A stretch of 64,000 bases of DNA from NCBI RefSeq assembly GCF_000253155.1, contig NC_015291.1:901001-965000 (forward strand), written 5' to 3'. Origin of the DNA: Streptococcus oralis Uo5. Its GTDB lineage: Bacteria; Bacillota; Bacilli; Lactobacillales; Streptococcaceae. Numbering within the stretch: the stretch's first letter is position 1; each line of letters starts with the position of its first letter. The position numbers and the translations under genes are program-made. This document shows positions 9,710-19,708 of this stretch, piece after piece. The notes under the pieces are model-generated. The model ran no database searches and was not told where the DNA came from. It saw nothing but the letters and a program-made list of their open reading frames with translations.

Positions 9710-10057
9710 TTATCTTTCTTCTTTAGTGAAGATACCGCGTTCTACTAAACTGTCCATGAGGAAGTAGAATTTTTCCTGATGAATGTGGTGGTCTTCTGAT
9801 TTAAAGATATTGACCAAACGAAGACCAGACTTGTCTGTGATGTTGAGTTTAGCACCTGTAAGGTCTTTATTGATGATGATTTTTAGCTTGAAGCCTTCAC
9901 CACTGTTGGGTACTTTTTCAAGTAGCCGAGTCAGTTCGAAGTTTCCAACTTTTGTTTCAAAAAAAGTATTATCTTTCAGTGTGAACTTTTTGACAGTTGG
10001 GCTAAGTGTGTAGTCGTAGCGGCAGTTTTGTAGTTTAATGGTTTTTTCGAATGCCAT
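9710..10057 (-). CDS. DUF1831 family protein
   Basis: 115 aa from ATG 10057, which has GGAG just upstream; a TTG at 10072 overlaps the previous gene and is less likely. The protein starts MAFEKTIKLQNCRYDYTLSP, the hallmark of DUF1831, a family usually next to a cysteine desulfurase in Lactobacillales. It starts 4 nt after the desulfurase stop and runs nearly into the next gene. A link to sulfur transfer or Fe-S/tRNA thiolation is inferred from context only. Confidence 0.88.
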   Translation of the reverse strand: MAFEKTIKLQNCRYDYTLSPTVKKFTLKDNTFFETKVGNFELTRLLEKVPNSGEGFKLKIIINKDLTGAKLNITDKSGLRLVNIFKSEDHHIHQEKFYFLMDSLVERGIFTKEER

Positions 10058-10061
10058 TAGA

Positions 10062-11177
10062 TTAATCTCCAATAATATTTTTTAAGGTTTGTGCGAGTTG
10101 TTTCAATTCTTCCTCAGTGTTAAGAGGAGAAAGACTGATACGGACAGATTCTGTTAAACGATGCGAATCAGACCCATAAAATGCTTCAAGCACATGACTG
10201 GTTTGCACAATACCAGCAGTACAAGCTGAACCGGTAGAAATTGAAATTCCTTCAAGGTCTAACCGTAGCAAGAGCAAATCATTTTTTTGACCAGGAAAGC
10301 CAATGTTGACAACATAAGGAAGTTGGTGGTTGCTTTCATTGAGATAGTAATCGAGACCTGCAATTTCTTCTAAAAAAGTAGATTTAAGTGCGCTTAGTTT
10401 TTGGTAATGCTCAAGTTGGTCATTTAAATCCTCTTTGAGAGCAGCGACCATGCCTACAATGGCAGCGAGATTTTCTGTTCCAGCCCGTTTTTTTTGTTCT
10501 TGGTCCCCACCGTGAAGGTAGGAATCAAAGTCTCCAGTAGATGCGTAAAGAAAGCCGACACCTTTTGGTCCATGGAATTTGTGGGCAGAAGCGCTGAGGA
10601 AATCAATTCCCAATTCCTCGGGATGGATAGGAATTTTTCCGATAGCTTGAACAGCATCTACATGATAAGCAGCAGGATGGTCTTTTAAAATATGTCCAAT
10701 CTCAGCGATAGGTAAGAGACTTCCAGTTTCATTGTTAGCATACATGGTGGAAACGAGAATGGTGTCGCCACGTAAGGCTTCTTGAATTTGCTGGGCAGTA
10801 ATTTCTTGATTTACTGGTTGGATGATGGTCACTTCAAAGCCAAAATGTTGCACCAGATAATCAATAGTCTCAAGCACAGAATGGTGTTCAATAGCTGTCG
10901 TGATGATATGTTTTCCACGTTCTTGATAACGGAGACAGTAGCCAATGATGGCTGTATTGTTACTTTCTGTACCGCCAGATGTGAAAAAGATATGTTGAGG
11001 TTTGGTTCCTAGTAAGTGGGCTAAGTCCTGACGAGCTTTTCGCAAGAGTTTACCAGCCTGCCGACCATGACCATGAATACTAGAAGGATTACCATGAGTT
11101 TCTTGCATGACCTTGGTCATGCAAGAAATAGCTACTGCTGACATAGGAGTCGTAGCAGCATTGTCCAAATAAATCAA
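10062..11177 (-). CDS. Cysteine desulfurase, class V aminotransferase (NifS/IscS-like)
   Basis: 371 aa, PLP enzyme that moves sulfur from cysteine to acceptor proteins. It starts MIYLDNAATTPMS, has the PLP-lysine segment SASAHKFHGPKGVGFLY near residue 198, and a Cys loop STGSACTAG near residue 321. The loop and C-terminus resemble the NifS-like group outside the SUF operon. It lies 9 nt after prs and before DUF1831, probably one operon. It could serve tRNA thiolation; this is not shown by the sequence. Confidence 0.93.
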   Translation of the reverse strand: MIYLDNAATTPMSAVAISCMTKVMQETHGNPSSIHGHGRQAGKLLRKARQDLAHLLGTKPQHIFFTSGGTESNNTAIIGYCLRYQERGKHIITTAIEHHSVLETIDYLVQHFGFEVTIIQPVNQEITAQQIQEALRGDTILVSTMYANNETGSLLPIAEIGHILKDHPAAYHVDAVQAIGKIPIHPEELGIDFLSASAHKFHGPKGVGFLYASTGDFDSYLHGGDQEQKKRAGTENLAAIVGMVAALKEDLNDQLEHYQKLSALKSTFLEEIAGLDYYLNESNHQLPYVVNIGFPGQKNDLLLLRLDLEGISISTGSACTAGIVQTSHVLEAFYGSDSHRLTESVRISLSPLNTEEELKQLAQTLKNIIGD

Positions 11178-11186
11178 AGAATCACC

Positions 11187-12146
11187 TTATTTCTTTTTGT
11201 TGTAAGCAAAGAGTGGGCTGACTGGTTTTCTTTCATGGATGCGGACGATAGCATCTCCGATTAATTCGCTAGCAGTAATGTAACATACATTTTCTGGAGT
11301 TCTTTCTTTGGTCGCTACGGAGTCTGTCACAAGGATTTCCTTGATGTTTGTAGCATCAAGAAGATCTGCTGCCCCTTCAACAAATAAACCGTGACTAGAT
11401 ACTGCATAAATCTCAGTTGCGCCTTCACGTTCAACGATTTTAGCTGCTTCAGAGAAAGTACGACCAGTATTTAGGATATCGTCAATCAAGATAGCCTTCT
11501 TGCCTTCAACATCCCCAATGATATAGCCTTCGTTACGATCAGAATCGTCTTGGGCGTAGTCAATGATAGCGATAGGAGCATCAAGGTATTCAGCCAAACT
11601 ACGTGCACGTTTAACACCAGAGTTCTTTGGACTGACAACAACAACATCAGAGCCAAGAAGTCCTTTATCACAGTAGTGCTTAGCAAATAGAGGAACAGTA
11701 TAAAGATTATCTACAGGAATATCAAAGAAACCTTGGACCTGAACAGCGTGGAGGTCCAGCGTTAGAACACGGCTTACACCAGCTTTGACAAGCATATTGG
11801 CAACCAGTTTCGCAGTGAGGGGTTCGCGAGAAGAAGCGATACGATCCTGACGCGCATAACCAAAGTAAGGAAGGACAACGTTGATACTATGAGCACTTGC
11901 ACGTACACAAGCGTCAACCATGATCAACAACTCCATCAAGTGGTTGCTAACAGGGTAGCTGGTTGACTGGATGATGTAGACATCGTAACCACGGACACTT
12001 TCTTCAATGTTGACCTGGATTTCGCCGTCAGAAAATTGACGAGAGGATAATTTCCCAAGAGGTACACCAACTGTATCCGCAATCTTTTGAGCGATTTCAT
12101 GGTTAGAGTTTAGGGTGAAAAGTTTCATGTTGTTTCTATCTGACAT
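11187..12146 (-). CDS. prs: Ribose-phosphate pyrophosphokinase
   Basis: 319 aa from ATG 12146 ([19 protein letters not shown]), with GAGG about 10 nt upstream; an in-frame upstream extension of 19 residues has no support. It makes PRPP from ribose-5-phosphate and ATP for nucleotide, His and Trp synthesis. Family marks include [31 protein letters not shown] and the PRPP loop [13 protein letters not shown]. It has its own promoter and leads the unit with the cysteine desulfurase. Confidence 0.96.
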   Translation of the reverse strand: MSDRNNMKLFTLNSNHEIAQKIADTVGVPLGKLSSRQFSDGEIQVNIEESVRGYDVYIIQSTSYPVSNHLMELLIMVDACVRASAHSINVVLPYFGYARQDRIASSREPLTAKLVANMLVKAGVSRVLTLDLHAVQVQGFFDIPVDNLYTVPLFAKHYCDKGLLGSDVVVVSPKNSGVKRARSLAEYLDAPIAIIDYAQDDSDRNEGYIIGDVEGKKAILIDDILNTGRTFSEAAKIVEREGATEIYAVSSHGLFVEGAADLLDATNIKEILVTDSVATKERTPENVCYITASELIGDAIVRIHERKPVSPLFAYNKKK

Positions 12147-12232
12147 TATAGACCGTCCTCTGTAAACTTTATGAATCTTCTTTGAGAAAGTTTTGTTTTT
12201 CAAAGCCAGATTCTTTTATTTTTATCTTTTCT

Positions 12233-12241
12233 ATTTTACCA
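12233..12241 (-). promoter_or_regulatory. Extended -10 promoter of prs
   Basis: On the minus strand TGGTAAAAT lies about 86 nt before the prs start, giving a leader of roughly 80 nt. The leader includes a short CTTTGA / CAAAG hairpin. Confidence 0.55.
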
Positions 12242-12257
12242 AAAAAAGGAGATTATT

Positions 12258-12827
12258 TCAGCTTTTTTTCATGCTTTTAATAAAACGAATTAATTTTGAT
12301 GGAGCTTTCTGATAAGTTATCTGATTTTCATCTAAAAATTTCTGAAAATCGGTTTTTCCTTTTTCATGGTCAGTGACTTCAAGCTCCAGTTCATAGTCCG
12401 TCTGGTCAAAGTATTGACTTTCATCTAAGGCCATTAAGCCAATTTCTGTTTTCGTTTCATAACGTAGAGTTGAAAGACAGCCTAGAACAAGCCAATCATG
12501 GCTTTCGATGCCAATCTTAGCGAGCTTCTCTAGAACGAGCCCTTGAGGTAGTTTTTGTTTTTCTAGGTATGATTTAGCTTCTGGAAGAGTTAGTTTCTGG
12601 TTGTATTCCATATTTCCTACAGTTTGAGGCACTTTCAAGGTCAATTCCGCCCAATCTGCAAAAGTGCGAATGCGCATGGCAACCTTCTTTTCACGTAATT
12701 GAAAATCAGGTGTGTCAATGTAGTAGTTTTTCTGAAGGACGGGTTGGATATGGGAAAACTGTTTTTTTAGATGATCATATTCCTCTTTTTTCAGAAGTGT
12801 TTTCAATTCTATTTCTAAATGTTTCAT
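12258..12827 (-). CDS. CYTH domain protein (triphosphate tunnel fold)
   Basis: 189 aa. The N-terminal EIELK (ExExK) and later alternating charged strands (ELTLKVPQ, RIRTFADW, ELELEVTD) define the CYTH/triphosphate tunnel metalloenzyme fold. In Firmicutes this gene lies divergent from relQ and may act on inorganic triphosphate or thiamine-triphosphate-like substrates; the substrate is not determined. It is divergent to relQ with a 128-nt spacer. Confidence 0.9.
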   Translation of the reverse strand: MKHLEIELKTLLKKEEYDHLKKQFSHIQPVLQKNYYIDTPDFQLREKKVAMRIRTFADWAELTLKVPQTVGNMEYNQKLTLPEAKSYLEKQKLPQGLVLEKLAKIGIESHDWLVLGCLSTLRYETKTEIGLMALDESQYFDQTDYELELEVTDHEKGKTDFQKFLDENQITYQKAPSKLIRFIKSMKKS

Positions 12828-12863
12828 TTTTTCAACCTTTTCTATATCTTTGAAAGCGATTTA

Positions 12864-12872
12864 TGGTATAAT
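12864..12872 (+). promoter_or_regulatory. Extended -10 promoter of relQ
   Basis: TGGTATAAT. The predicted start site (about 12879) falls on an in-frame ATG at 12878, 78 nt before the RBS-preceded relQ ATG (see findings). Confidence 0.65.
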
Positions 12873-12955
12873 GGACAATGTATTTATTGTATACGAATGT
12901 ACTGAAAAAATCAAAGATTTTCGACAGAGCAATCAAACATTACAAGGGAGAGAGT

Positions 12956-13627
12956 ATGACCATAGAATGGGAAGAATTTTTAGATCCTTACATTCAGGCT
13001 GTAGGTGAGTTGAAGATCAAACTTCGGGGAATTCGCAAACAGTATCGTAAGCAAAACAAGCATTCTCCGATTGAGTTTGTAACGGGTCGTGTCAAACCGA
13101 TTGAAAGTATCGGAGAAAAAATGGCTCGTCGAGGAATCACTTATGCAAGTCTGGAACATGATCTGCAAGATATTGCTGGTTTACGTGTCATGGTCCAGTT
13201 TGTTGATGACGTCAAAGAAGTAGTTGAGATTCTACGTAAACGCCAAGATATGAGAGTCGTTCAGGAACGAGATTATATCACTCATCGTAAGGCTTCAGGT
13301 TATCGTTCTTATCACGTGGTTGTCGAATACACGGTTGATACGATTAACGGAGCGAAGACGATTTTGGCGGAGATTCAAATACGGACTTTAGCCATGAATT
13401 TCTGGGCTACGATTGAACACTCGCTCAATTATAAATATCAGGGCGATTTTCCAGAAGAAATCAGGAAAAGACTGGAAATCACAGCGAAAATAGCCTATCA
13501 ACTGGATGAAGAAATGGGTAAGATTCGTGATGATATCCAGGAAGCGCAGGCTCTCTTTGATCCATTGAGCAGAAAACTAAACGATGGTGTAGGAAATAGT
13601 GACGATACAGATGAAGAATACAGGTAA
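12956..13627 (+). CDS. relQ: Small alarmone synthetase RelQ (GTP pyrophosphokinase)
   Basis: 223 aa from ATG 12956, preceded by GGGAG, the usual length of the family. It makes (p)ppGpp from GTP/GDP and ATP without a hydrolase domain. Marks are [28 protein letters not shown], the SGYRSYH segment and [22 protein letters not shown]. It heads an operon: nadK starts inside its 3' end (17-nt overlap) and the pseudouridine synthase follows. An ATG at 12878 is in frame and would add 26 residues, but it lacks a ribosome binding site. Confidence 0.95.
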   Translation: MTIEWEEFLDPYIQAVGELKIKLRGIRKQYRKQNKHSPIEFVTGRVKPIESIGEKMARRGITYASLEHDLQDIAGLRVMVQFVDDVKEVVEILRKRQDMRVVQERDYITHRKASGYRSYHVVVEYTVDTINGAKTILAEIQIRTLAMNFWATIEHSLNYKYQGDFPEEIRKRLEITAKIAYQLDEEMGKIRDDIQEAQALFDPLSRKLNDGVGNSDDTDEEYR

Positions 13628-14429
13628 ACGAGTTGACCTCATAGCAAATAGAAAACCACAGAGTCAGAAGGTTTTGCATGAGCTAAGGGAAAAACTAAAG
13701 AAACAACATTTTATACTGAACGGTACCAATCCCGATATCGTCATTTCCATTGGTGGTGACGGGATGCTTTTGTCTGCCTTTCACAAGTATGAGAATCAGT
13801 TAGACAAGGTTCGATTTGTAGGTGTTCATACAGGGCATTTGGGATTTTACACAGATTATCGTGATTTTGAGCTGGATCAATTGGTGACCAATCTTTTACT
13901 AGATACTGGAGCCAAAGTTTCTTATCCAGTCTTGAATGTTAAGGTAACGCTTGAAAATGGAGAAGTGAAAATCTTCCGTGCTTTAAATGAAGCCAGTATC
14001 CGTCGATCAGATCGGACCATGGTTGCGGATATCATCATTAACCATGTTCCGTTTGAGAGATTTCGTGGAGATGGAGTGACTGTTTCAACGCCGACGGGAA
14101 GTACCGCCTACAACAAATCCTTGGGTGGAGCTGTCTTGCATCCTACCATTGAAGCCTTGCAGTTGACGGAGATAGCGAGTCTTAACAATCGAGTCTATCG
14201 CACTTTGGGATCATCGATCATCATTCCAAAAAAAGATAAGATTGAACTCTTACCGACACGCAATGATTACCACACGATATCAGTCGATAACAGCGTCTAT
14301 TCCTTCCGTAATATTGAACGGATTGAGTATCAAATTGACCATCATAAGATTCACTTCGTAGCGACTCCAAGCCACACTAGTTTCTGGAATCGTGTCAAAG
14401 ATGCCTTCATTGGCGAGGTGGATGAATGA
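13611..14429 (+). CDS. nadK: NAD kinase
   Basis: 272 aa from ATG 13611 ([19 protein letters not shown]), inside the relQ 3' end; a GTG at 13599 would add four residues and is less likely. It phosphorylates NAD to NADP. GGDGML near residue 48 and [20 protein letters not shown] are the family motifs. It overlaps the next gene by 4 nt (ATGA), indicating translational coupling. Confidence 0.95.
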   Translation: MKNTGKRVDLIANRKPQSQKVLHELREKLKKQHFILNGTNPDIVISIGGDGMLLSAFHKYENQLDKVRFVGVHTGHLGFYTDYRDFELDQLVTNLLLDTGAKVSYPVLNVKVTLENGEVKIFRALNEASIRRSDRTMVADIIINHVPFERFRGDGVTVSTPTGSTAYNKSLGGAVLHPTIEALQLTEIASLNNRVYRTLGSSIIIPKKDKIELLPTRNDYHTISVDNSVYSFRNIERIEYQIDHHKIHFVATPSHTSFWNRVKDAFIGEVDE

Positions 14430-15322
14430 GGTTCGAATTTCTCGCAGATGAGCACGTCAAAGTCAAAACCTTCCTCAAGAAACATGAGGTTTCTAAGGGA
14501 CTTTTGGCTAAGATTAAGTTTCGAGGTGGGGCTATTCTGGTTAATGGCCAACCTCAAAATGCGACTTATCTCTTAGATATTGGAGATAGGGTTACCATCG
14601 ACATTCCAGCAGAGGAAGGATTTGAGAGCCTTGAAGCTATTGATCGACCACTCGATATCTTGTATGAGGATGATCATTTTCTGGTTTTAAATAAGCCTTA
14701 TGGAGTAGCATCTATCCCCAGTGTCAATCATTCCAATACCATTGCCAATTTTATCAAGGGCTACTATGTTAAACAGGAATATGAAAATCAGCAAGTTCAC
14801 ATCGTGACTAGGCTTGATAGAGATACTTCTGGTTTGATGCTTTTTGCCAAACACGGCTACGCTCATGCACGTTTAGACAAGCAACTGCAACGAAAGTCTA
14901 TCGAAAAACGTTACTTTGCTTTAGTTAAAGGAGCTGGTGTCTTGGAGCCTGAAGGGGAGATTATCGCCCCGATTGCGCGTGATGAAGATTCCATTATCAC
15001 GAGACGGGTTGCCAAAGGTGGGAAGTACGCCCATACGTCTTACAAAGTTGTAGTGTCTTATAGAAATATTCACCTAGTCGATATTCGCCTGCATACTGGA
15101 CGAACTCATCAGATCCGAGTGCATTTTTCTCACATCGGTTTTCCTCTTTTAGGAGACGATCTCTATGGAGGAAGCTTAGACGATGGGATTCAGCGTCAGG
15201 CCTTGCATTGCCATTATTTATCTTTTTATCATCCCTTTCTAGAGCAAGATTTGCAACTAGAAAGCCCCTTACCGGATGATTTCAGCAATCTTATTACTCA
15301 GTTATCAACTAATACTCTTTAA
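14426..15322 (+). CDS. RluD/RluA family 23S rRNA pseudouridine synthase
   Basis: 298 aa. The N-terminal S4-like RNA-binding domain ([22 protein letters not shown]) is followed by the catalytic domain with [15 protein letters not shown] near residue 130 (catalytic Asp) and [11 protein letters not shown]. It isomerises specific uridines, probably in 23S rRNA; which sites cannot be told. It is the third gene of the relQ-nadK unit; pta follows after 43 nt with its own promoter. Confidence 0.92.
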   Translation: MRFEFLADEHVKVKTFLKKHEVSKGLLAKIKFRGGAILVNGQPQNATYLLDIGDRVTIDIPAEEGFESLEAIDRPLDILYEDDHFLVLNKPYGVASIPSVNHSNTIANFIKGYYVKQEYENQQVHIVTRLDRDTSGLMLFAKHGYAHARLDKQLQRKSIEKRYFALVKGAGVLEPEGEIIAPIARDEDSIITRRVAKGGKYAHTSYKVVVSYRNIHLVDIRLHTGRTHQIRVHFSHIGFPLLGDDLYGGSLDDGIQRQALHCHYLSFYHPFLEQDLQLESPLPDDFSNLITQLSTNTL

Positions 15323-15335
15323 AACTTATTTGGAG

Positions 15336-15341
15336 TATAAT
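15336..15341 (+). promoter_or_regulatory. -10 element of pta
   Basis: TATAAT lies 24 nt before the pta ATG, with AAAGGAG in between. No clear -35 is present. Confidence 0.5.
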
Positions 15342-15365
15342 TTATTTTCTTAAAGGAGAAAACTC

Positions 15366-16340
15366 ATGGAAGTTTTTGAAAGTCTCAAAGCCAACCTGGT
15401 TGGCAAAAATGCTCGTATCGTTCTCCCTGAAGGGGAAGAGCCACGTATTCTTCAAGCAACAAAACGCTTGGTAAAAGAAACAGAAGTAATTCCTGTTTTG
15501 CTCGGAAACCCTGAAAAAATTAAAATTTATCTTGAAATCGAAGGGATCATAGATGGTTATGAAGTGATTGATCCCCAACATTATCCTCAATTTGAAGAAA
15601 TGGTTGCTGCCTTGGTAGAGCGTCGTAAGGGCAAAATGACTGAAGAAGAAGCGCGCAAAGTTTTGGTTGATGATGTCAACTACTTTGGTGTGATGCTAGT
15701 CTACTTGGGCTTGGTTGACGGTATGGTATCTGGTGCAATTCACTCAACTGCTTCAACAGTTCGCCCAGCCCTACAAATCATTAAAACTCGTCCAAACGTA
15801 ACTCGTACTTCAGGTGCTTTCCTCATGGTTCGTGGTACGGAACGTTACCTATTTGGAGACTGTGCCATTAACATCAATCCAGATGCAGAAGCTTTGGCTG
15901 AAATTGCGATCAATTCAGCAATCACAGCTAAAATGTTTGGTATTGAACCTAAAATTGCTATGCTAAGCTATTCTACTAAAGGTTCAGGTTTTGGTGAAAG
16001 TGTTGATAAGGTAGTGGAAGCTACAAAAATTGCTCACGACTTGCGTCCCGACCTTGAGATTGATGGTGAGTTGCAATTTGACGCTGCCTTTGTTCCTGAA
16101 ACTGCAGCTCTTAAAGCTCCAGGAAGTAATGTAGCTGGTCAAGCAAATGTCTTTGTCTTCCCAGGTATCGAAGCAGGAAATATTGGGTATAAGATGGCTG
16201 AACGTCTCGGTGGTTTTGCGGCTGTCGGACCTGTTTTGCAAGGATTGAACAAACCAGTTAACGACCTTTCTCGTGGATGTAATGCAGATGATGTTTACAA
16301 GCTGACCCTTATCACAGCAGCTCAAGCAGTTCATCAATAA
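15366..16340 (+). CDS. pta: Phosphate acetyltransferase
   Basis: 324 aa. It interconverts acetyl-CoA and acetyl phosphate, giving ATP with acetate kinase. The sequence shows RIVLPEGEEPRILQA near residue 14, SGAIHSTASTVRPALQII near 120, MLSYSTKGSGFGESVDKV near 200 and VFPGIEAGNIGYKMAERLGG near 262, all typical. Start ATG with AAAGGAG. A short GC-containing terminator follows. It is single-domain, as usual in Firmicutes. Confidence 0.97.
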   Translation: MEVFESLKANLVGKNARIVLPEGEEPRILQATKRLVKETEVIPVLLGNPEKIKIYLEIEGIIDGYEVIDPQHYPQFEEMVAALVERRKGKMTEEEARKVLVDDVNYFGVMLVYLGLVDGMVSGAIHSTASTVRPALQIIKTRPNVTRTSGAFLMVRGTERYLFGDCAININPDAEALAEIAINSAITAKMFGIEPKIAMLSYSTKGSGFGESVDKVVEATKIAHDLRPDLEIDGELQFDAAFVPETAALKAPGSNVAGQANVFVFPGIEAGNIGYKMAERLGGFAAVGPVLQGLNKPVNDLSRGCNADDVYKLTLITAAQAVHQ

Positions 16341-16347
16341 GATTTAG

Positions 16348-16375
16348 TCCTCTTTCCCATGGGAAGAGGCTTTTT
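16348..16375 (+). terminator. Rho-independent terminator of pta
   Basis: CCTCTT(T)CC / GG(G)AAGAGG stem with a short loop, followed by CTTTTTA. Confidence 0.85.
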
Positions 16376-16407
16376 AGTACTGAGAAAAGGACAGTTAGAA
16401 GCTTCTA

Positions 16408-16416
16408 TGTTATACT
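16408..16416 (+). promoter_or_regulatory. Extended -10 promoter of mutY, 6 nt before ATG
   Basis: TGTTATACT ends 6 nt before the mutY ATG at 16423, so the predicted transcription start is the A of the ATG. This predicts a leaderless mRNA. Confidence 0.65.
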
Positions 16417-16422
16417 AGATAT

Positions 16423-17601
16423 ATGTTAGATTTGAAAGAATACGGTATCGTCATGTGGCCAGAGGAGAAGGTCATTTCATTTCGTGAAAAACTCCTCAAC
16501 TGGTATGATGAAAACAAGCGAGATCTACCTTGGCGGAGAAGTAAAAATCCTTATCACATCTGGGTATCTGAAATCATGCTCCAGCAGACCAGGGTGGATA
16601 CAGTTATTCCATACTACGAACGATTCTTGGACTGGTTTCCAACTGTTGAAAGTCTGGCCAATGCCCCTGAAGAGCGTCTGCTGAAGGCTTGGGAAGGTTT
16701 GGGTTATTATTCTCGAGTGCGCAATATGCAGGCTGCAGCCCAGCAGATTATGGCTGACTTTGGTGGTCAGTTTCCAAACACCTATGAAGGAATATCTTGC
16801 CTGAAAGGGATTGGCCCCTATACTGCGGGAGCTATTTCCAGTATCGCTTTTAATTTGCCTGAGCCAGCGGTCGATGGCAATGTCATGCGAGTTTTGGCAC
16901 GCTTGTTTGAGGTTAATCATGATATCGGAGTTCCCAGCAATCGAAAGATTTTCCAAGCTATGATGGAAATCTTGATTGACCCGAAACGACCAGGTGATTT
17001 TAACCAAGCTCTGATGGATTTAGGTTCTGACATAGAGGCTCCAGTTAACCCTCGACCAGAAGAAAGTCCTGTTAAGGACTTTAGCGCAGCCTATCAGAAT
17101 GGGACCATGGGTCGTTATCCGATTAAAGAACCCAAGAAAAAGCCCCTGCCAATTTATCTCAAGGCTTTGGTTGTACGCAATGACCAAGGACAATTTTTAC
17201 TAGAGAAAAATGAAAGCGAGAAACTGCTAGCCGGTTTTTGGCATTTCCCCTTGATCGAAGTTGATGATTTCTCAAGTGATGACGATCAGCTAGATCTCTT
17301 TTCACAAGTCAAAGAGGAAAGCAGAGCATTTGGACCAAGCCCTCAAGAAAACTTTGAGCAGGATTATGATTTAGAAGTGAATTGGTCCCAGCAAGTATTT
17401 GACCAGGTCAAGCATGTATTTAGTCATCGGAAATGGCACATTCAAATCCTAGCTGGTCAGGTGACAGAAACAAAACAGTTTTCAGACAGAGAAATTCGTT
17501 GGGTTTCTCCTCAAGAGTTTTCTGATTATCCACTTGCGAAACCTCAACAAAAAATTTGGCAGGCTTATAAAACAACTTTTGAAGATGAAGGCCTACAGTA
17601 G
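16423..17601 (+). CDS. mutY: A/G-specific adenine glycosylase MutY, cluster-less type
   Basis: 392 aa. It removes adenine opposite 8-oxoguanine. The HhH-GPD domain shows LPWRRSKNPYHIWVSEIMLQQT, catalytic Glu in SEIMLQQT, and CLKGIGPYTAGAISSIAF with PAVDGNVMRVLAR. After residue about 195 the four cysteines of the usual [4Fe-4S] loop are missing: the region reads GSDIEAPVNPRPEESPVKDF. The C-terminal NUDIX-like domain (from LPIYLKALVV) recognises 8-oxoG. Clusterless MutY is known in Lactobacillales. The start is uncertain: ATG 16423 has no ribosome binding site, and ATG 16453 (MWPEEK) also lacks a good one. Confidence 0.93.
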   Translation: MLDLKEYGIVMWPEEKVISFREKLLNWYDENKRDLPWRRSKNPYHIWVSEIMLQQTRVDTVIPYYERFLDWFPTVESLANAPEERLLKAWEGLGYYSRVRNMQAAAQQIMADFGGQFPNTYEGISCLKGIGPYTAGAISSIAFNLPEPAVDGNVMRVLARLFEVNHDIGVPSNRKIFQAMMEILIDPKRPGDFNQALMDLGSDIEAPVNPRPEESPVKDFSAAYQNGTMGRYPIKEPKKKPLPIYLKALVVRNDQGQFLLEKNESEKLLAGFWHFPLIEVDDFSSDDDQLDLFSQVKEESRAFGPSPQENFEQDYDLEVNWSQQVFDQVKHVFSHRKWHIQILAGQVTETKQFSDREIRWVSPQEFSDYPLAKPQQKIWQAYKTTFEDEGLQ

Positions 17602-17627
17602 CCATTTGTGCCTTCTTTGAATTTTTT

Positions 17628-17636
17628 TGTTATAAT
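17628..17636 (+). promoter_or_regulatory. Extended -10 promoter of vicRKX
   Basis: TGTTATAAT lies 21 nt before the vicR ATG, with AAAGGTGA as the ribosome binding site. Confidence 0.7.
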
Positions 17637-17657
17637 AGATAGAGAAAAGGTGATAAA

Positions 17658-18365
17658 ATGAAAAAAATATTAATTGTTGATGATGAGAAACCAATCTCAG
17701 ATATTATTAAGTTTAATATGGCCAAGGAAGGTTATGAAGTTGTTACAGCCTTCAATGGTCGTGAGGCAATCGAGCTATTTGAAGCAGAGCAACCAGATAT
17801 TATTATCCTCGACTTGATGCTACCTGAAATTGATGGTTTAGAAGTTGCTAAAGCTATTCGTAAGACTAGTAGCGTGCCGATTATCATGCTATCAGCTAAG
17901 GATAGCGAATTTGACAAGGTTATTGGTTTAGAGTTAGGTGCAGACGATTATGTTACAAAACCTTTCTCAAACCGTGAGTTGCAAGCACGTGTTAAGGCTC
18001 TGCTTCGTCGTACAGACATAGTTTCTGTGGATAGCCAAGAGTCCGATGAGAAGAAGACGCAACCTTTACAAATTGGTGATTTGGAAATCGTTCCAGATGC
18101 TTACGTGGCTAAGAAATATGGTGAGGAATTAGATTTGACCCACCGTGAGTTTGAACTCTTGTATCACTTGGCGTCTCATATTGGTCAAGTGATTACACGT
18201 GAACACTTGCTTGAGACTGTATGGGGTTATGACTATTTTGGTGATGTTCGTACAGTGGACGTGACCATTAGACGCTTGCGTGAGAAAATAGAAGACACTC
18301 CAAGTCGCCCAGAGTACATTCTCACACGTCGTGGTGTTGGCTACTATATGAGAAATAATGATTGA
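17658..18365 (+). CDS. vicR: Response regulator VicR/WalR
   Basis: 235 aa, OmpR/PhoB type. The receiver domain has [11 protein letters not shown] at the start and the phospho-Asp in [13 protein letters not shown] (about residue 52), with KPF near residue 101. The C-terminal winged helix ends [34 protein letters not shown]. In streptococci it is essential and controls cell-wall hydrolases such as PcsB. It overlaps vicK by 8 nt. Confidence 0.97.
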   Translation: MKKILIVDDEKPISDIIKFNMAKEGYEVVTAFNGREAIELFEAEQPDIIILDLMLPEIDGLEVAKAIRKTSSVPIIMLSAKDSEFDKVIGLELGADDYVTKPFSNRELQARVKALLRRTDIVSVDSQESDEKKTQPLQIGDLEIVPDAYVAKKYGEELDLTHREFELLYHLASHIGQVITREHLLETVWGYDYFGDVRTVDVTIRRLREKIEDTPSRPEYILTRRGVGYYMRNND

Positions 18366-19707
18366 AGATATTAGACAAACTATTCTGACCAGCGATTTTA
18401 TCTTTATCCTGATTTTACTTGGTTTTATCTTGGTAGTGACCTTGCTGTTACTGGAAAATCGTCGGGATAATATCCGTCTAAAGGAGATAAATCAAAAGGT
18501 GAAGGACTTGATTGCAGGTGATTATTCTCAAGTTTTGGACTTGCAAGGAAGTACAGAAATCACCAATATCACCAATAATCTGAACGATTTGTCAGAAGTT
18601 ATTCGTTTGACCCAAGAAAATCTGGAACAAGAGAGTAAACGATTGAACAGTATTCTTTCTTACATGACAGATGGCGTTCTTGCGACTAATCGCCGCGGCC
18701 AGATTACTATGATCAACGATATGGCCAAGAAACAGCTCGGAGTGCAGAAAGAAGATGTTCTGAATAAAAGCATCCTCGAATTGCTTAAGATAGAAGATGA
18801 GTATGAGCTGCGTGATCTGATTACACAGATTCCTGAGTTGACGATTGACTCCCAGGATGTAAATGGTGAATACCTGAGCCTTCGTGTCCGTTTTGCTCTG
18901 GTTCGCCGTGAGTCAGGTTTCATCTCTGGTTTGGTTGCCGTTTTACATGATACGACCGAACAGGAGAAGGAAGAGCGTGAGCGAAGACTCTTTGTTTCGA
19001 ACGTGAGTCACGAGTTGCGAACTCCTTTGACCAGTGTTAAATCTTATCTTGAAGCCTTGGACGAGGGAGCTCTGTATGATCCTGTTGCACCTGATTTTAT
19101 CAAGGTTTCACTCGATGAAACCAACCGTATGATGCGGATGGTAACAGATCTCTTGCATCTCTCTCGTATTGATAATACGACAAGTCAGCTAGATGTGGAA
19201 TTGATTAATTTTACAGCATTCATCACCTTTATTCTCAACCGCTTTGATAAGATGAGGAGCCAGGATGAAGAGAAAAAATATGAACTTGTTAGAGATTATC
19301 CAATTAATTCAGTTTGGATTGAGATTGATACCGATAAGATGACTCAGGTGATTGATAATATTCTTAACAATGCCATCAAGTACTCACCAGATGGCGGCAA
19401 AATTACTGTTAGCATGAAGACCACTGATGACCAGATGATTTTATCCATCAAAGACCAAGGTCTAGGTATTCCAAAGCAAGATTTGCCGAAGATCTTTGAC
19501 CGCTTCTACCGTGTGGATCGTGCAAGAAGCCGGGCTCAAGGTGGAACTGGTCTAGGTCTAGCCATCGCAAAAGAAATCATCAAACAACACAATGGCTTTA
19601 TATGGGCCAAAAGTGAATACGGTAAGGGATCGACCTTTACCATAGTGCTCCCTTATGATAAGGATGCCGTAAAAGAAGAAATATGGGAGGACGAAATAGA
19701 AGACTAG
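18358..19707 (+). CDS. vicK: Sensor histidine kinase VicK/WalK
   Basis: 449 aa. It has one N-terminal membrane helix ([19 protein letters not shown]) with almost no outside part, typical of streptococcal VicK, then a HAMP-like linker, a PAS domain (about residues 95-200), the HisKA box [18 protein letters not shown] (His near residue 218) and a HATPase domain with [11 protein letters not shown] and [18 protein letters not shown]. It phosphorylates VicR. The start lies inside the vicR end, so the two are coupled; vicX follows 1 nt after its stop. Confidence 0.97.
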   Translation: MIEDIRQTILTSDFIFILILLGFILVVTLLLLENRRDNIRLKEINQKVKDLIAGDYSQVLDLQGSTEITNITNNLNDLSEVIRLTQENLEQESKRLNSILSYMTDGVLATNRRGQITMINDMAKKQLGVQKEDVLNKSILELLKIEDEYELRDLITQIPELTIDSQDVNGEYLSLRVRFALVRRESGFISGLVAVLHDTTEQEKEERERRLFVSNVSHELRTPLTSVKSYLEALDEGALYDPVAPDFIKVSLDETNRMMRMVTDLLHLSRIDNTTSQLDVELINFTAFITFILNRFDKMRSQDEEKKYELVRDYPINSVWIEIDTDKMTQVIDNILNNAIKYSPDGGKITVSMKTTDDQMILSIKDQGLGIPKQDLPKIFDRFYRVDRARSRAQGGTGLGLAIAKEIIKQHNGFIWAKSEYGKGSTFTIVLPYDKDAVKEEIWEDEIED

Positions 19708-19708
19708 A

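Noticed and set aside
16525..17007. 160-codon antisense frame inside mutY
   Set aside because: No ribosome binding site; composition follows the sense codons of a well-supported gene.
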